From assembly GCA_006538405.1 (NCBI GenBank), contig BJKQ01000002.1:558001-622000 (forward strand): 64,000 nucleotides of DNA, in the 5' to 3' direction. Shown here in pieces: positions 1 to 10,621 of the stretch (position 1 is its first letter; each line of letters starts with the position of its first letter). Below the pieces are notes generated by a model, which was not told where the DNA came from, made no database searches, and saw nothing but the letters and a program-made list of their open reading frames with translations. The position numbers and the translations under genes are program-made. Source of the DNA: Hansfordia pulvinata (taxonomy: Eukaryota > Ascomycota > Sordariomycetes > Xylariales).

Positions 1-28
1 CAACATTGTTCGTCGTCGTCGTCGTCGA

Positions 29-60
<32 letters not shown>

Positions 61-102
61 TCAATGATTCCAACATCAACACCACCACCAGTCACCAGTC
101 AC

Positions 103-152
103 CCCCTCTCTCCCTATCTCTTTCTCTCTCTCTCTCTCTCTCCTCTTCTCTT
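103..152. repeat. CT-rich dinucleotide tract
   Basis: The sequence is an almost pure pyrimidine tract of CT repeats. It follows a CAT/CAC trinucleotide tract at about 38-92. CT tracts are common in fungal promoters, but no gene start lies close by. Confidence 0.8.
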
Positions 153-1489
153 TTGGGACCCCCTTCTCCGAGAACCAGCAGACAGACTTTGGGTTGCATA
201 CCTTGACCCGGCGCTTCCGGCACTGGTTGCACGCCTGTGGGAGTGGTCAATACTCGTAGACAGACGGACGGACGGAGGGGGGGCGGTGCGCTGTGGGCGG
301 GGATGGACGTACATTGCGTGACTTGTTGTGGAATCTCCGGCTGCCCCCCTGCATTTCCCCTCGTCGGCTTTTTCTTCTTCTTCTCTGTCGGTGATTTCGG
401 GGGGATGCTGTCGGAGCGTCTGGTGGAGGGAGAAAGAAAGAAATAGAGAGGCACGGCGACGGGCCAGGATTGTGTCTTGGAAATTGATGTCTGCGTGTCT
501 GCCTGCCTGCCTGTCCACGGACGGGCCGGCGTCGGGATACGGAGTAGAATTAATGTGGTCCCTTCTTTGGGGGAGTCGGGAGCGCTGGGAGAGGACGAGA
601 ACCGCCCGGCCGGGAACTTTGGGCTCGTTGGCGTGGCGGACGCGCTGATCATGCCCGACAGCGACACGGGGGGCGGCGAATCATGTCGCCATGCTGCCAA
701 TATCGTGGGGCCTCGCTCTCCGTGGCCCCCCCATTGTACCCGCGTTTCTGCCCCTCGTGGGAGTCACAGCCCTGTCAGTATAGATGGTACGCGTACAGCC
801 AGGCTCTGCTCTGCAGCGGAACTTGCCGGGGGAGGGCGCCTCACGAGAACAGGCACCCACCACTAACTACCGGCGCTTTCGGGGACCAGACCCGTGGGAG
901 CCCGTCGTGTGGCTGACAGAAGCCCGACGGCCCCGACGTATACTATACGGTTTACGGGCAGAGGCAAGAGGCGACCGACCGGTTCTGGCTGGCCGTGGTG
1001 CACTCGCGATACCATAGTAGAGAAATCCTGTATCCCTCCCTCCACGAAATACCTACCTTAGGTTAGGTACGCTGCGTCTTGGAGTCTCGTTCCCCCGGCC
1101 GCGACGAAACCCTGCAATGTCCATGTCCATGGCCAGCGGTCCGGGCGAACAGAATTCGAGCAAGCCGACCAAGACCCGTCCAGTCTTCCGCCAGCCAGAC
1201 CTTCCGGATTTTCAGGATCGTGATTGTGTTGGGATGGTGGCATTGCACCGTACACCGTCGCTGCATCCCCCCTCCCCCAAAGTTAGATCTGCAAGGGACG
1301 GCCGGGTCGTGATTGGGTGGTGGAGGAGGGCGGCCATGGATACGAGTAGGCAGGCCCTGGTATATCGTGGGTTCGAGAGGCAGCCGAGTCATAGGGGCAC
1401 TCTCTTCAATCTTCGGCGTTTGGGCCCCGAACAGGCAAGTCGCCGCCCCTCAAGCACGCCCTGCTCCGCCCTCGCGCTCTACGAGTATA

Positions 1490-1495
1490 GGCAGT

Positions 1496-1526
<31 letters not shown>

Positions 1527-1528
1527 AT

Positions 1529-1571
<43 letters not shown>
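1490..1571. repeat. AGGC tetranucleotide microsatellite
   Basis: About 20 units of AGGC run head to tail and are interrupted once by AGAT near 1525. The repeat lies in non-coding sequence. It gives mirror-image Gly-Arg-Gln and Leu-Pro-Ala-Cys open frames that are artefacts. Confidence 0.95.
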
Positions 1572-1573
<2 letters not shown>

Positions 1574-2004
1574 CACACGATATACCCCTCGCATCTCACC
1601 ACCGCGAACCTGGAAGCGGGACCATCTGCCTTGCTTTATCCGGCAGGCCCCTAGTTGCACTTTGCTTTTTTCTTCTTCTTCTTCTTCTTCTTTCTTTCTT
1701 GCGTACTCGTACTTGGCTTGCTTGCCTGGGTCTGCCCTACAGCCATCACATCACGTGCAGGGCCAGTTGCGTCACATTGTGTGAGTAGTGTGTAGGTGTG
1801 TGTGTGTGTGTCCGAGTGCCCTCTTACGGAAGGTGGGAGACACGGGCTTGAGGCCTTGGCGGAGGAGGGGAGGGGGCCGAACCCAAGACAAACAGCCGAT
1901 CGCCGTCGCGACAAGGTCGCACCGCCCGGGGAGCAACACCATCGCGGGGCTGCCATTGGGTGTCACCAGATCACCCAATGCCCGGGTCACGTCGGTGTCT
2001 CTGG

Positions 2005-2040
2005 TCTGCCCTCTGCCCTCTGCCCTCTGCCCTCTGCCCT
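2005..2040. repeat. Heptanucleotide tandem repeat (CTCTGCC)
   Basis: Five consecutive copies of a TCTGCCC heptamer lie about 215 bp upstream of the carboxypeptidase start codon, in its presumed promoter or 5' leader. No function is visible. Confidence 0.9.
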
Positions 2041-2255
2041 CGCCTTTACAAATAACGGCTCTTGCGCCGCTGTCCTCCCAGCCCTCGTTCGTGAGGTGCC
2101 GTCTGGGTGTCTTGTCTTTTCCTGTCTCGTCTTGTCTTGTCTACAGTTGATCGCCAGACTCGCCAAGCAGAAACAGAGCCAGAGAGTAAAGAGAGAGACA
2201 CACACCCACACAAAATAGACGCTTGACAAGAAAAGGCTAAAAAGAAAAAAAAAAG

Positions 2256-4058
2256 ATGCAGATGCTCAAGTCCCTCCTCCTCCTGCTGGCCGCCGCCGTC
2301 GCCGCCGCGGCCAAGGTCGACTACGCCGGCTACCGCGTCTACCGCGTCGCCGCCCCGACCGCCGCCGACCGCAGCGCCGTCGCCGCCGGGGTCCGCCGCC
2401 TGCCCGCCTCCGCCTCCGCCTCCCGCCTGCTCTACACCACCGCCCGCCACGTCGACGTGCTCGTCCCCGGCGCCGCCGTCCCCGGCTTCGAGGCCCTCGG
2501 CTTCAACGCCACCGTCCTCAACCGCGACCTCGGCGCCGACCTCCGGTCCGAGGGCGACCTCGTCCGCTATACCCGTGAGCCCCAGTGCCTCCAAGCACCT
2601 TTTGTTTTTTTTTTTTTAAATTTTTTTTTTCAACTTTGATGAAGAACAGACATGCTGAATCAAAGATGAATGAATCTCTCTTCTAATCATATCATAGGGG
2701 TGTCTACAAAGACGACAAAGACAACAGCAGCGGCAGCACTGCCCGACGACGCCTGGTTCGACGCCTACCACGCCTACGAGGACCACCTGGGCTTCCTGCA
2801 GGACCTGGCCGCGGCGCTGCCCGACAACGCCGCCACGTTCGAGGCCGGCGCCTCCTTCGAGGGCCGCCCGCTGACCGGCATCCGCCTCTGGGGCGGCGCC
2901 GGCAAGGGGGCCAAGCCCGCCGTCTACTTCAACGGCAACGTCCACGCCCGCGAGTGGATCACTTCCATGGTGCGTTTTTTTTTTTCTTTCTTTTTTTTTC
3001 TCTCTCTTTTTTGATTCTTGACTCTGTGTAAACGACGGGAAGGGGCAGCAGATGGGGATGAAAGGGGGAGACGGATAGAAGAACTAACAGTGAGGCCCAC
3101 GACAGGTCAACGAGTACATTGCCTACCAGCTCGTCTCGGGCTACCTCGGCAAGGACGAGGCCGTGACCAAGATCCTCGACGAGTACGAGTTCTACATCAT
3201 CCCCATCGTCAACCCTGATGGTATGTCCATGACTCCCCCCCCCCCCCCCCTCTTTTCTGTCTACGAGTACCCTCGCTTACACCCCACCCAAAAGGCTTCG
3301 TCTACACGCAGACCGACGACCGCATGTGGCGCAAGAACCGGCAGACGCGGTCCAGCACGTCCGTCGTCGGCACCGACATCAACCGCAACTGGCCGTACCA
3401 GTGGGAGGGGGAGGGCTCGTCCGCCGACCCGTCCGACGAGACGTTCCGCGGCGAGGAGGCCGGCGACACGCCCGAGAACCTGGCCCTGCGCAACCTGGCC
3501 GACAGCCTAGGGGGCGGCGGCAAGGAGGGGGAGGGAAAGGCTGGTCAGGGCCTCAAGCTGTACGTCGACTGGCATAGCTACAGCCAGCTGGTCCTGCTGC
3601 CCTACGGCTACTCGTGCGACGCCGAGCTGCCCGACCTCGCCGCCCAGATGGCCCTGGCCGAGGGCTACGTCGGCGCCATCGCCGCGTCGGCCGGCACCGA
3701 GTTCGAGTACGGCCCCACCTGCCAGACCATCTACGTCGCCAACGGGGGTCCAACGACTACGTCCAAGACGTCAGCAAGGCGTGAGTTTTTTTTTTTTTTT
3801 TCATTTTCTTAATAAGGGGGGTGGTTATCTTCTGGAACCCCCCCCTTTCTACCCCCTCCCTCCCTCATCTTTCTCCGTGGGGAGCCTTTCACTAACTGGA
3901 GGCCCTATGCAACGCCCTCGGTTTTTCCCAGCCAGTACGCCTGGGCCCAGGAGCTCCGCGACACGGGCCGGTACGGGTTCGTGCTGCCGGCCGACCAGAT
4001 CCGGCCCAGCGGCGTCGAGACGTGGGACGGCATCAAGTACCTGTTTGCCAACTTTTAG
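2256..4058 (+). CDS. Secreted zinc carboxypeptidase, M14A family (one apparent frameshift)
   Basis: Peptidase that removes C-terminal residues outside the cell or in the vacuole. Proposed exons are 2256-2574, 2698-2969, 3106-3220, 3295-3780 and 3932-4058, about 439 residues once the frame is repaired. The N-terminus is a hydrophobic signal peptide followed by an M14 propeptide. The catalytic part shows every M14 landmark: the zinc ligands of HAREW, the substrate-binding NRNWPYQW, the third zinc ligand in DWHSYSQ, and the catalytic Glu in [12 protein letters not shown]. In exon 4 the frame is lost at a run of five G (3744-3748). A sixth G would restore a typical GSNDYVQD continuation joining exactly onto the last exon. 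Three introns (1, 2 and 4) carry long T runs, and intron 3 carries a C16 run (3235-3250). No other family fits. Confidence 0.9.
3235..3250. repeat. C16 homopolymer inside intron 3 of the carboxypeptidase gene
   Basis: Sixteen consecutive C lie just downstream of the GTATGT donor of the third intron. The run is outside the coding sequence and is probably length-polymorphic. Confidence 0.85.
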
Positions 4059-4432
4059 GAGGAACATAGTAGAGAGTGCGTTCAGTTGGGGGGGGCGGGG
4101 GGGAGGGTCAGAGAAAATATCAGGTGTTGAAGATGCCCGCTCACCATCACCGCATGTAGGCAGGCAGGGAGCACGCAGAGAAAATACAAGAAATCAACTC
4201 GAAATCCACTGCTAGTAGTAATAATGAACTGAGAGAAGTCGACCTTTAATTCTTTCGAATCTGGCGTTTACAGTGCAGACCAGTGGTTTGTGTAAATTAT
4301 AGACATCAGAAGAAGTAAACAAGGCAGAAAACGCTGCTACGCTACGCACGCCACACGACGACGGAACTCTGGGCCCCCCCCCCTCTCTATTCCGAATTCG
4401 AGCCTCGATTCCGCCGGACGTTGAGAGGATAA
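4059..4432. other. Convergent 3' region between carboxypeptidase and cupin genes
   Basis: This stretch holds the 3' flanks of two genes that converge on it. It contains G-rich and A-rich stretches and no ORF of note. No clear terminator or RNA gene was seen. Confidence 0.6.
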
Positions 4433-5124
4433 TCACTGCACGCCCTTGGGCTTCCAGTCGTTGCCCGGCAGCTCCTCCGAGGCGGCCGTGAAGCCCGGGG
4501 CCACTGTTTTGCCATCGCATTGTCAGACACCATCGCACAAGATTTCAAGCCCCCCCCCCCCCCCCCCCCCCCCCCCTCGCTCCAAAGAGGGAAGAGAGAG
4601 AGAGAGAGATAGAAAAACTCACCAGTGCACCCGACGAGGGTCCACCGCCCGTGGCTCCGGGCGCTCTGCCAGACGCCCTTGCCGATGGCGACCTGCGGCC
4701 TCTGGCCCCGGAAGACGTCCGGGCCCAGCAGGCGGCGCTCGGGTGCGGCGCCGTCGTCGCGCGAGAGGGACAGCGTCAGCGGGCTGCCGGCGTAGTAGTG
4801 CCAGACCTCGGCGGCGTCGACGACGCGGTGCCAGCGCGAGTCGCCCGCCGCGCCGTCGAGCAGGTAGTAGATCTGCGTGCTGGCCGAGCGGTTGTTGTTG
4901 TTGTTGTTGCTGCCGCCGGAGCTGATCTGTACCACCGTGTCCGGGTCCTCAAAGGTCTGCACGTACCACCCCTTCTCGACGTTGACCTCGAGGCCCAGCT
5001 GCTTCACCACGTCCTGCGCGCTGTACTGCTGGTCCAGCGGCGCGGCGGGCGAGGGCGAGGAGGAGGCCTGCCGGGGCGCGAGGAGGGCGCCGGCCGCGAG
5101 GGAGAGGAGCGTGGAGGTGCGCAT
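4433..5124 (-). CDS. Cupin DUF985 (Cupin_5) family protein
   Basis: Exons are 4623-5124 and 4503-4433, read right to left, giving 190 residues. The intron (donor GTGAGT, acceptor ending CAG) contains a 27-base C run. The N-terminus is hydrophobic (MRTSTLLSLAAGALLA) and could be a signal peptide. The rest follows the DUF985 cupin pattern: EKGWYVQTFE, STQIYYLLDG, WHRVVDAAEVWHYYAG, LLGPDVFRGQRPQV, GVWQSARSHGRWTLVGC and VAPGF, with the last motif reconstructed across the splice. Members are small beta-barrel proteins, and no enzymatic role is established for the fungal branch. A poly-Asn stretch from (GTT)n replaces a loop near residue 75. Splicing is needed, because reading through the intron gives a Gly-rich nonsense tail. 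Confidence 0.88.
4550..4576. repeat. C27 homopolymer in an intron
   Basis: Twenty-seven consecutive C (G on the coding strand) sit in the middle of the intron of the cupin gene. This is the longest mononucleotide run in the window. Confidence 0.9.
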
Positions 5125-6342
5125 TGTGGGCCCGCGTGCGTGGCGAGTGCCTTGTGTTCAAGTTGATTGATTGGGGGGGGGGGCTCAGAGGGGGTTTGAA
5201 GAAGGAGGCGATGGGGCTTCGCGAAAGAGGTGCGAGAATCTGTGTAAATGGAAGACGGAGCGATAAAGGGCGGGGGGGATGACGAGGATGATACTGAAGT
5301 AATGCTGGTGAAGAGCCTCGAATCATGACAAAGGCGACGACGGGGTCACAGAGTGGTCAGGTCGGCTCGATTCAGCCCGGCCCAGCTCAGCCCAGCTCAG
5401 CTCAGCCCAGCCCCATTGACAGCCAGACGACGGCTCATTTCATTTCGGCATCGACGGAGGTCGGGTCGCCCGGCGATCGCGGCCCTTCAGCTGCTAACGC
5501 AACTCGACTAAACCTGCCTCTAATCACACAACAGTCTACATGATACATACCTTACTTACCTATGTAGGTACCTACCATGTGGTACTAACTACGAGTAACA
5601 ACCCTTGCCTGGTAATCCTGCCCGCCTTTGCTGGAAGTTATCCGCCCACCGGCCATTCCGTTCCACACTGCGACCATCAACCACCGACGAGTCAGGATCC
5701 GCTGATGGTGCCAGTCGGACTGCTCTTGTGCCGTTGCCGTCCTTCCTCGATTCTGTCACCCCGCAGCAGTTCCACGGTCAAGCGCACTCGGCCACGCCAA
5801 GCACACGATGTATGTGGGTATCTTTTGTGTGCGAATCCGAGCAGCTGGGACCCCGAGAGTCTCGGCGCTGATCAGACGCGTTGGCGTTCCGACTTGGCCC
5901 CAGTCTGACAAGGTCGCGGTGCAGCGACCGACACCTTACGCTGTGCCTGGGTGTACATATGTGCGAAACCCTTGCAAGCTGATCCCGGCTTCTTCCCCTG
6001 GCTTGAAAAGATGCGTACATGGGATGGGGTTCCTCCCAGAACGGAAGAACTGCCCATTCCAACACCCGGTCACGTGCACTGCCGCTCTCTCACATGGCCC
6101 TTCGCAGCTGCTTCCAAGTCGCAACCTCACAGCCAGGGCCATCAGTTTCCGAGTACAACGCAAGCAGTGGAAGAGAAAACATCCATGAGAATGCCAGTTC
6201 AAGACACGGTACCATCTTCACTCATGAGGCTAACGATGTTCAGTTGCTACCTGGGCCGAACCAGGCCAACAATAGCCACCACGAAGAGTGAGAGAAAGAA
6301 AAGGACAATATAAACAGGCAAAATCGCCCCCCTTTTCCCGCC
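5125..6342. other. Intergenic region, upstream of cupin gene and downstream of hydrolase gene
   Basis: No gene is supported in this 1.2 kb. It includes a short CAGCCCAGCT-type repeat at about 5377-5412 and a TACGAGTA octamer at 5590. A TACCTA/TAGGTA cluster with the palindrome TAGGTACCTA lies near 5560-5577. Open frames across 5540-6300 have no recognisable domain and conflict between strands. Confidence 0.6.
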
Positions 6343-6943
6343 TCAGCCCAGAGACTCAAGAAACTCCACCACCTCGTCCTCCCTGCACAGCCACGGGCTG
6401 TGGTCGCTCTCCAGCTCCAGCACCGAGATCTTCCGCCGCAGTTGTTGTGCTTCTTCTTTCCCCTCCTCCTCCGCCGCCGCCGCCTTCGCAGCCCTCGCCC
6501 GCTCCGCCCCCGCCACGATGGCGTCCTGCACCGCCGGCGGCAGCACCGCGTCCCGCGACGCCCGGATGTACGACACCCCCCACCCGCCCTCCAGCCACGC
6601 CGCCCGCGACACGGGCTGCAGCTGCGCCCGCGCGGCGTGCGGTCGGATCAGCTCGACCGCGCGCTCCGCCGCCGCCGCCGCCGCCGCCGTCGCTGCCCGC
6701 CGACTCGTGCCCTCCTCCGCCCGCTCCTCCTCCTCCTCGGCGGCGGCGGCGGCGGCGGCGAGAACGCCGTAAAAGTTGTTCAGCGGGTCGCGCGGGCTGC
6801 ACCGCCCGTCCTCGTCGACCCGGATGAACGGCGGGAAGGCGTCGGGCCCGCCCCCGAACGCGTCCCCCAGCGAGGCCCCCGGCGCCGGCATGAAGGCCGC
6901 CATGTAGACGAGGTGGATCACACCGCCTCCGCCGCGGCTGCCC

Positions 6944-6974
<31 letters not shown>

Positions 6975-7327
6975 CGACCGAGGAGGACAAGAAGAGGTCC
7001 CGGGCGTCGTCGTCGCTGCCACCCAGGGCCTCGGTGCCCACCACGCCCCCGTAGCTGTGCATCACGACCACCACGCGCCTCCCCTCGCCGACGGCGAGCC
7101 GCCGGACCTCGGCCCGCACGAACGCCGCGTCGTCGCTCAGGCCGGGCAGCGCCCCCGCCCCCGCCCCGCGCCCCCGGCCTCGGCCCCCCTTGCGGCGGGT
7201 CGAATGTCGGCTGCGTGGGGGCCTCGACCGGGAACCCGTCGGCCCGCAGGCGGGCCGCGATCGAGTCGTAGTGCGCCGACTGGTGCCACGCGCCGTGCAC
7301 GAAGAATATGGTCGGCTTTTCGGGCAT
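6343..7327 (-). CDS. Alpha/beta-hydrolase (AB_hydrolase_6 type), one apparent frameshift
   Basis: Small intracellular serine hydrolase of the EstC/salicylate-hydrolase-like group, substrate unknown. Translation from 7327 gives TIFFVHGAWH (oxyanion HG motif) and ADGFPVEAPTQPTFDPPQGG. The frame is then lost in a G/C-rich tract between about 7150 and 7195. In the next frame it resumes with LPGLSDDAAF and the nucleophile elbow VVVVMHSYGGVVGTEAL. The Asp of ASRDAVLPP and the His of SDHSPWL complete the triad. Removing one base gives an unbroken protein of 327 residues, normal for the family. Acidic and poly-Ala/poly-Glu expansions from GC-rich trinucleotides lengthen two loops. No intron is needed. 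Confidence 0.82.
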
Positions 7328-8091
7328 TGTGGGAATGTGGGAAAGAGAGAGGGGGGGGAGAGAAGTGTCGAACCGAATAGCTGTGAAAAGGGTCTATCGA
7401 TCTATGAGCGCCGGTGAAGAGTTGAGATCGACGAAATCGGTTGTGCCTCTGGGCTTCGGACAGACCCAGGCTTTTTCTTCAGAGATTGCGAGCCTTGTCT
7501 TTATAGCCTGGTGATCGGCCGCTTCTCACGCCCTCTTCTCTTCCCTTGTTACCACCGCAAGGCTATGCCATTTGAGTGGTTCAGCCATACGCGAGTATTC
7601 CATTTTCAGTGGGAACTAGACTCCCGTCTCGAAGCCTGCATTGCTCAGCCTGCAGGCCGCTGCGGGTCGTGAGACCGATGACTATGCCAAATTATCCCAG
7701 CTTGGCAAAGAGGAAACACTCCCACAGCGCCGCAAAGCTCGCTAGGCAGTATCCTTCGCTCTCAGCCTCGACGGTCGGGCCCTACTAGAAGAAGCCAAGC
7801 CACACCTTGGCCGGGTTCCCACGAATCGCGCAGCAAGGGGAGTCGAGGAAGAAAGATTCCAAAGGGTCTTACCGCTACTCCTCTAGCCCCGGATATCCTA
7901 CATGGGTAATTAGCATTCATGCCATGAGCGACAAACTGCGAAATGCCAGATTCTTCTCCCCGTAACGCCGAGCGCCACTTACGCATCATGAAAGCACGCG
8001 TACAAGACAGAACAAGCCATACTAGCCATAGGTTATATATTCAGTGACCTAGTCTAATAGCCGCCCAGGCCGCCCATCACCACCGGACCGC
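7328..8091. other. Intergenic region 5' of the hydrolase and 3' of TYR1
   Basis: The left part is the promoter of the hydrolase gene and the right part is the 3' flank of prephenate dehydrogenase. No ORF with a recognisable domain and no RNA gene was seen. An AT-rich ATATAT stretch lies near 8035. Confidence 0.6.
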
Positions 8092-10101
8092 TCACCCCTT
8101 GTGCGTGCTCTCCAGGACGGCCTTGACCATGGCGCTGCCGACCTCGACGGCCTCGGGGAAGCGCGGCTCGAAGAAGCGCTGCGTGTGGACGAAGCGGTCG
8201 CGCCACATGTCGAAGTGGCCCAGCCCGACGCACTCGGCCCAGCCGCGGGCCGCGAAGGCGAACTCGAGGTCCTCGGACCGGAACGTATTGTCCTCGACGG
8301 CGATGCGCAGCGCCTCGTCCAGCCGCGCCGGGTCCCGGAACAGGTGCTCCGTCACCCCCAGCCACAGCCGGAACAGCGGCGTGCTGCAGATCATGTGCTC
8401 GTACGGCGACGTCCCCAGCGCGCTCCAGCAGTCCACCATCGCCAGCAGGCTGAGGTGGTTGTTCGGCAGCGGCGAGTCCGGCTTGCGCCCCAGGCTGAAC
8501 CGGTCCAGCACCGAGTCGTCCAGCAGCGGCTGGTCTCCCCACCGCGCCTGGTGCGGCTCGCCGCCCCCGCCGCCGCCGCCGCCGCCGTCCCCGTCCCCGT
8601 CAGCGCCGCCGCCGCCGCAGCCAAACACCTTGTCGCGCGCCGCCAGCACGCGCGCCCGCAGCTCCGCCGCGTGCCCGCCCAGCATGAGCTTGTACAGCTC
8701 CGTCACCGAGCGGGCGTACTGGGCGATCTGCTTGCGCGCCTCGGGGTTGAGGATGGCAAGCCCCGCGTAGACGTGCCACTTCTGGCAATAGATGCGCAGC
8801 GTCAGGTTGATCTTGACGTTCTCGATGCCCCCCACGTACCGCGCCCCCTCCCATGGGAACTGCTGCGACGCGTGCCACGCCTTGCCCATGCTCAGGAACG
8901 CCACGTGCGTCACCGCCTGCGTGTCCGCCGTGATCCGGTCGTGCTCGTGCGCCGTCAGGTACACGTGTTTCGACTGCAGGCACCGCAGCACCGACTCGAC
9001 CTTGCGCAGCGAGGCGTCCGACGCCCTGTGCTTGATGATGACCTGTGGGAAGGCGCATGAGCGCCCGAATCGGGATGGGGGGGGGGCGGTGGAAACGTCA
9101 GACGGCATGATGTTGAGAGGACATGCGTACCAAAGGCTGGTCTTTCGAGTCGACCTTGGGGCCGTGAAGCGAGTGACACGAGACAATGTCGACGTCGGCC
9201 GGCAGGTGCTCCTCAAACGCTTTGATCTCGGGGTCCTTGCATGATGTCTGCCCGCCCACAATAGCTTGCAGTTTCGTTGCTAGACGGACGAGGTGTATCG
9301 TTAGGTTCGAAGGTCTAGCATGGGCTGAGGGCCCGCTGCAGGGGCAAGGGTGGCAAGGGTCTTCTCTTCATACAGGGGCCGTACTCGGCTACAACGCGGT
9401 CGATTGCCGCAGCCTCTACGCTATAGATGACATAGTCGCTTGCTCGGGAGACTAAGTGGCCGTTTCGCAGGATTTGTATATTGTTCTAGATAACCTCTCA
9501 GCATGGGTTCTTCTGAGGATCGAGATCAAGGTGCCTTTATGTACCCTGGTTCCGAATTCTTCCCGCAGACTCTCATATTGGTCTTCTCTATCGCAGGCCA
9601 TGATTCTACCAAGCATTACGGTTAGTGTACGATAGTCACGGGCCACGGTGGCGTCGGGGCAAAAGCCTGCAGGTTGCTTGTTAGCCAGCTGTGCCAGAAG
9701 GAAGAGGCAACAAGAACGTGGTGGTAGATGATTTGCTTCAGACAAAATTGAAAAAGGTAGCTGAGTAGTTACATCATGGAAAGCTGACGACCGAGCCGGG
9801 TGCCAGAATGGCATGATCCAGCAGCCGCCAACAATGCTCGAGCCAAATGCACTCAAGTCATCATGTGCAAGGGGTGGAAGGTGAGTGAGCAAGCAAACTT
9901 ACCAAGTCGAATATCGAGGCTCAGCGAGACGGTCACCGCGGCATAGCGCCAGCGGGGTCTGTAAACTGGGGGCAGCTTTTACCTCCAACCAGCGTCGCTG
10001 AGCCTCCGGGCATACATCTTGCCCATGTCGCCCATACCGATGATGCCAACCACGAAGTTCTCCATGCCAGGCGGCACTCCTGGAGCAGATGTGGTGGCCA
10101 T
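8092..10101 (-). CDS. TYR1: Prephenate dehydrogenase (NADP+), tyrosine biosynthesis
   Basis: Converts prephenate to 4-hydroxyphenylpyruvate in tyrosine synthesis. Five exons, right to left: 10101-9983, 9605-9545, 9485-9374, 9279-9131 and 9042-8092. They join in frame to 463 residues. The N-terminus carries the dinucleotide-binding motif GIIGMGDMGKMY (residues 19-30). Next come ACDREDQYESL, VSRASDYVIYSVEA, VGGQTSCKDPEI, VSCHSLHGPKVD and VIIKHRASDASL. The long last exon has ADTQAVTHVAFLSMGKAWH, KINLTLRIYCQKWHVYAGLAI and YEHMICSTPLFRLWLGVTE, all typical of fungal Tyr1. A Gly/Asp-rich insert (GGGGADGDGDGG and following) interrupts the helical domain. Intron 1 (377 bp) is unusually long. It shares a 520-bp divergent promoter with the ATS1-like gene. 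Confidence 0.95.
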
Positions 10102-10621
10102 GTTGGGCTGTGTTTTCGTCGTCTAAGCTTCCGCAGCTGATATGGACTTGCGCGCAAGCGAATGTATCGGACAAGGTCACCACTGGATACAGAACAACCC
10201 AAAGCTTCACATCCTCTCGTCTCGTGCGCAGCTCGGATGAGGTGCTGGCGAAGGTGGCCGCGTTGTGTCGTCGGGAGAGGTGATGGTGAAAGGGAAGGCA
10301 GGAAGGTGGGATGGGAAATTTTTCGCGGCGAATTTGAGGACGGCAGAAAAGTGGGGAGCTCGCAGCTAGGGCGCGGACATTGTACACCCGCTAGTTGCAT
10401 ACGCAGCCACATGCATTCAGGATTAGGCATTGAATGAATTGACCCTTTTGATACAGATCTCGACATTGTATGTAGAGGGTTGTTACCACGACCATGAAGT
10501 ACGAGTAGGAATCCGTCCACGTCAAATTCCGGTCGCCCGTCGGACATTCAGACTTCAAAATCATCTCGGCAGATCTCGCCTCCGACTACGCCCCCGGCTA
10601 GAGCCACAGCTAAACAACCAC
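10102..10621. promoter_or_regulatory. Divergent promoter region between TYR1 and the ATS1-like gene
   Basis: The two genes start 520 bp apart on opposite strands, so this interval must hold both promoters. A TACGAGTA octamer lies at 10500, 121 bp before the ATS1-like start codon. No consensus TATA box stands out. Confidence 0.6.

Larger units (their letters stand above)
1..2255. other. Gene-free left flank rich in simple repeats
   Basis: No convincing gene was found in this 2.2 kb. The open frames are short, overlap on both strands and translate simple repeats such as runs of Thr, Ser-Leu or Ala-Cys-Leu-Pro. The stretch holds trinucleotide, CT, AGGC, TTC, GT and CTCTGCC tracts, two copies of the octamer TACGAGTA/TACTCGTA (at 251 and 1704) and a third at 1480. 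Its right end is the promoter and 5' leader of the carboxypeptidase gene, which finishes in an A-rich stretch just before the start codon. Confidence 0.7.

Noticed and set aside
1054..1064. TTAGGTTAGG-like words considered as telomeric repeats
   Set aside because: Only two imperfect units occur, here and near 45570, far from any chromosome end signature; fungal telomeres are TTAGGG arrays.
1490..1571. Tandem AGGC array considered as a CRISPR or minisatellite
   Set aside because: The unit is 4 bp with no spacers, so it is an ordinary microsatellite in a eukaryotic genome.
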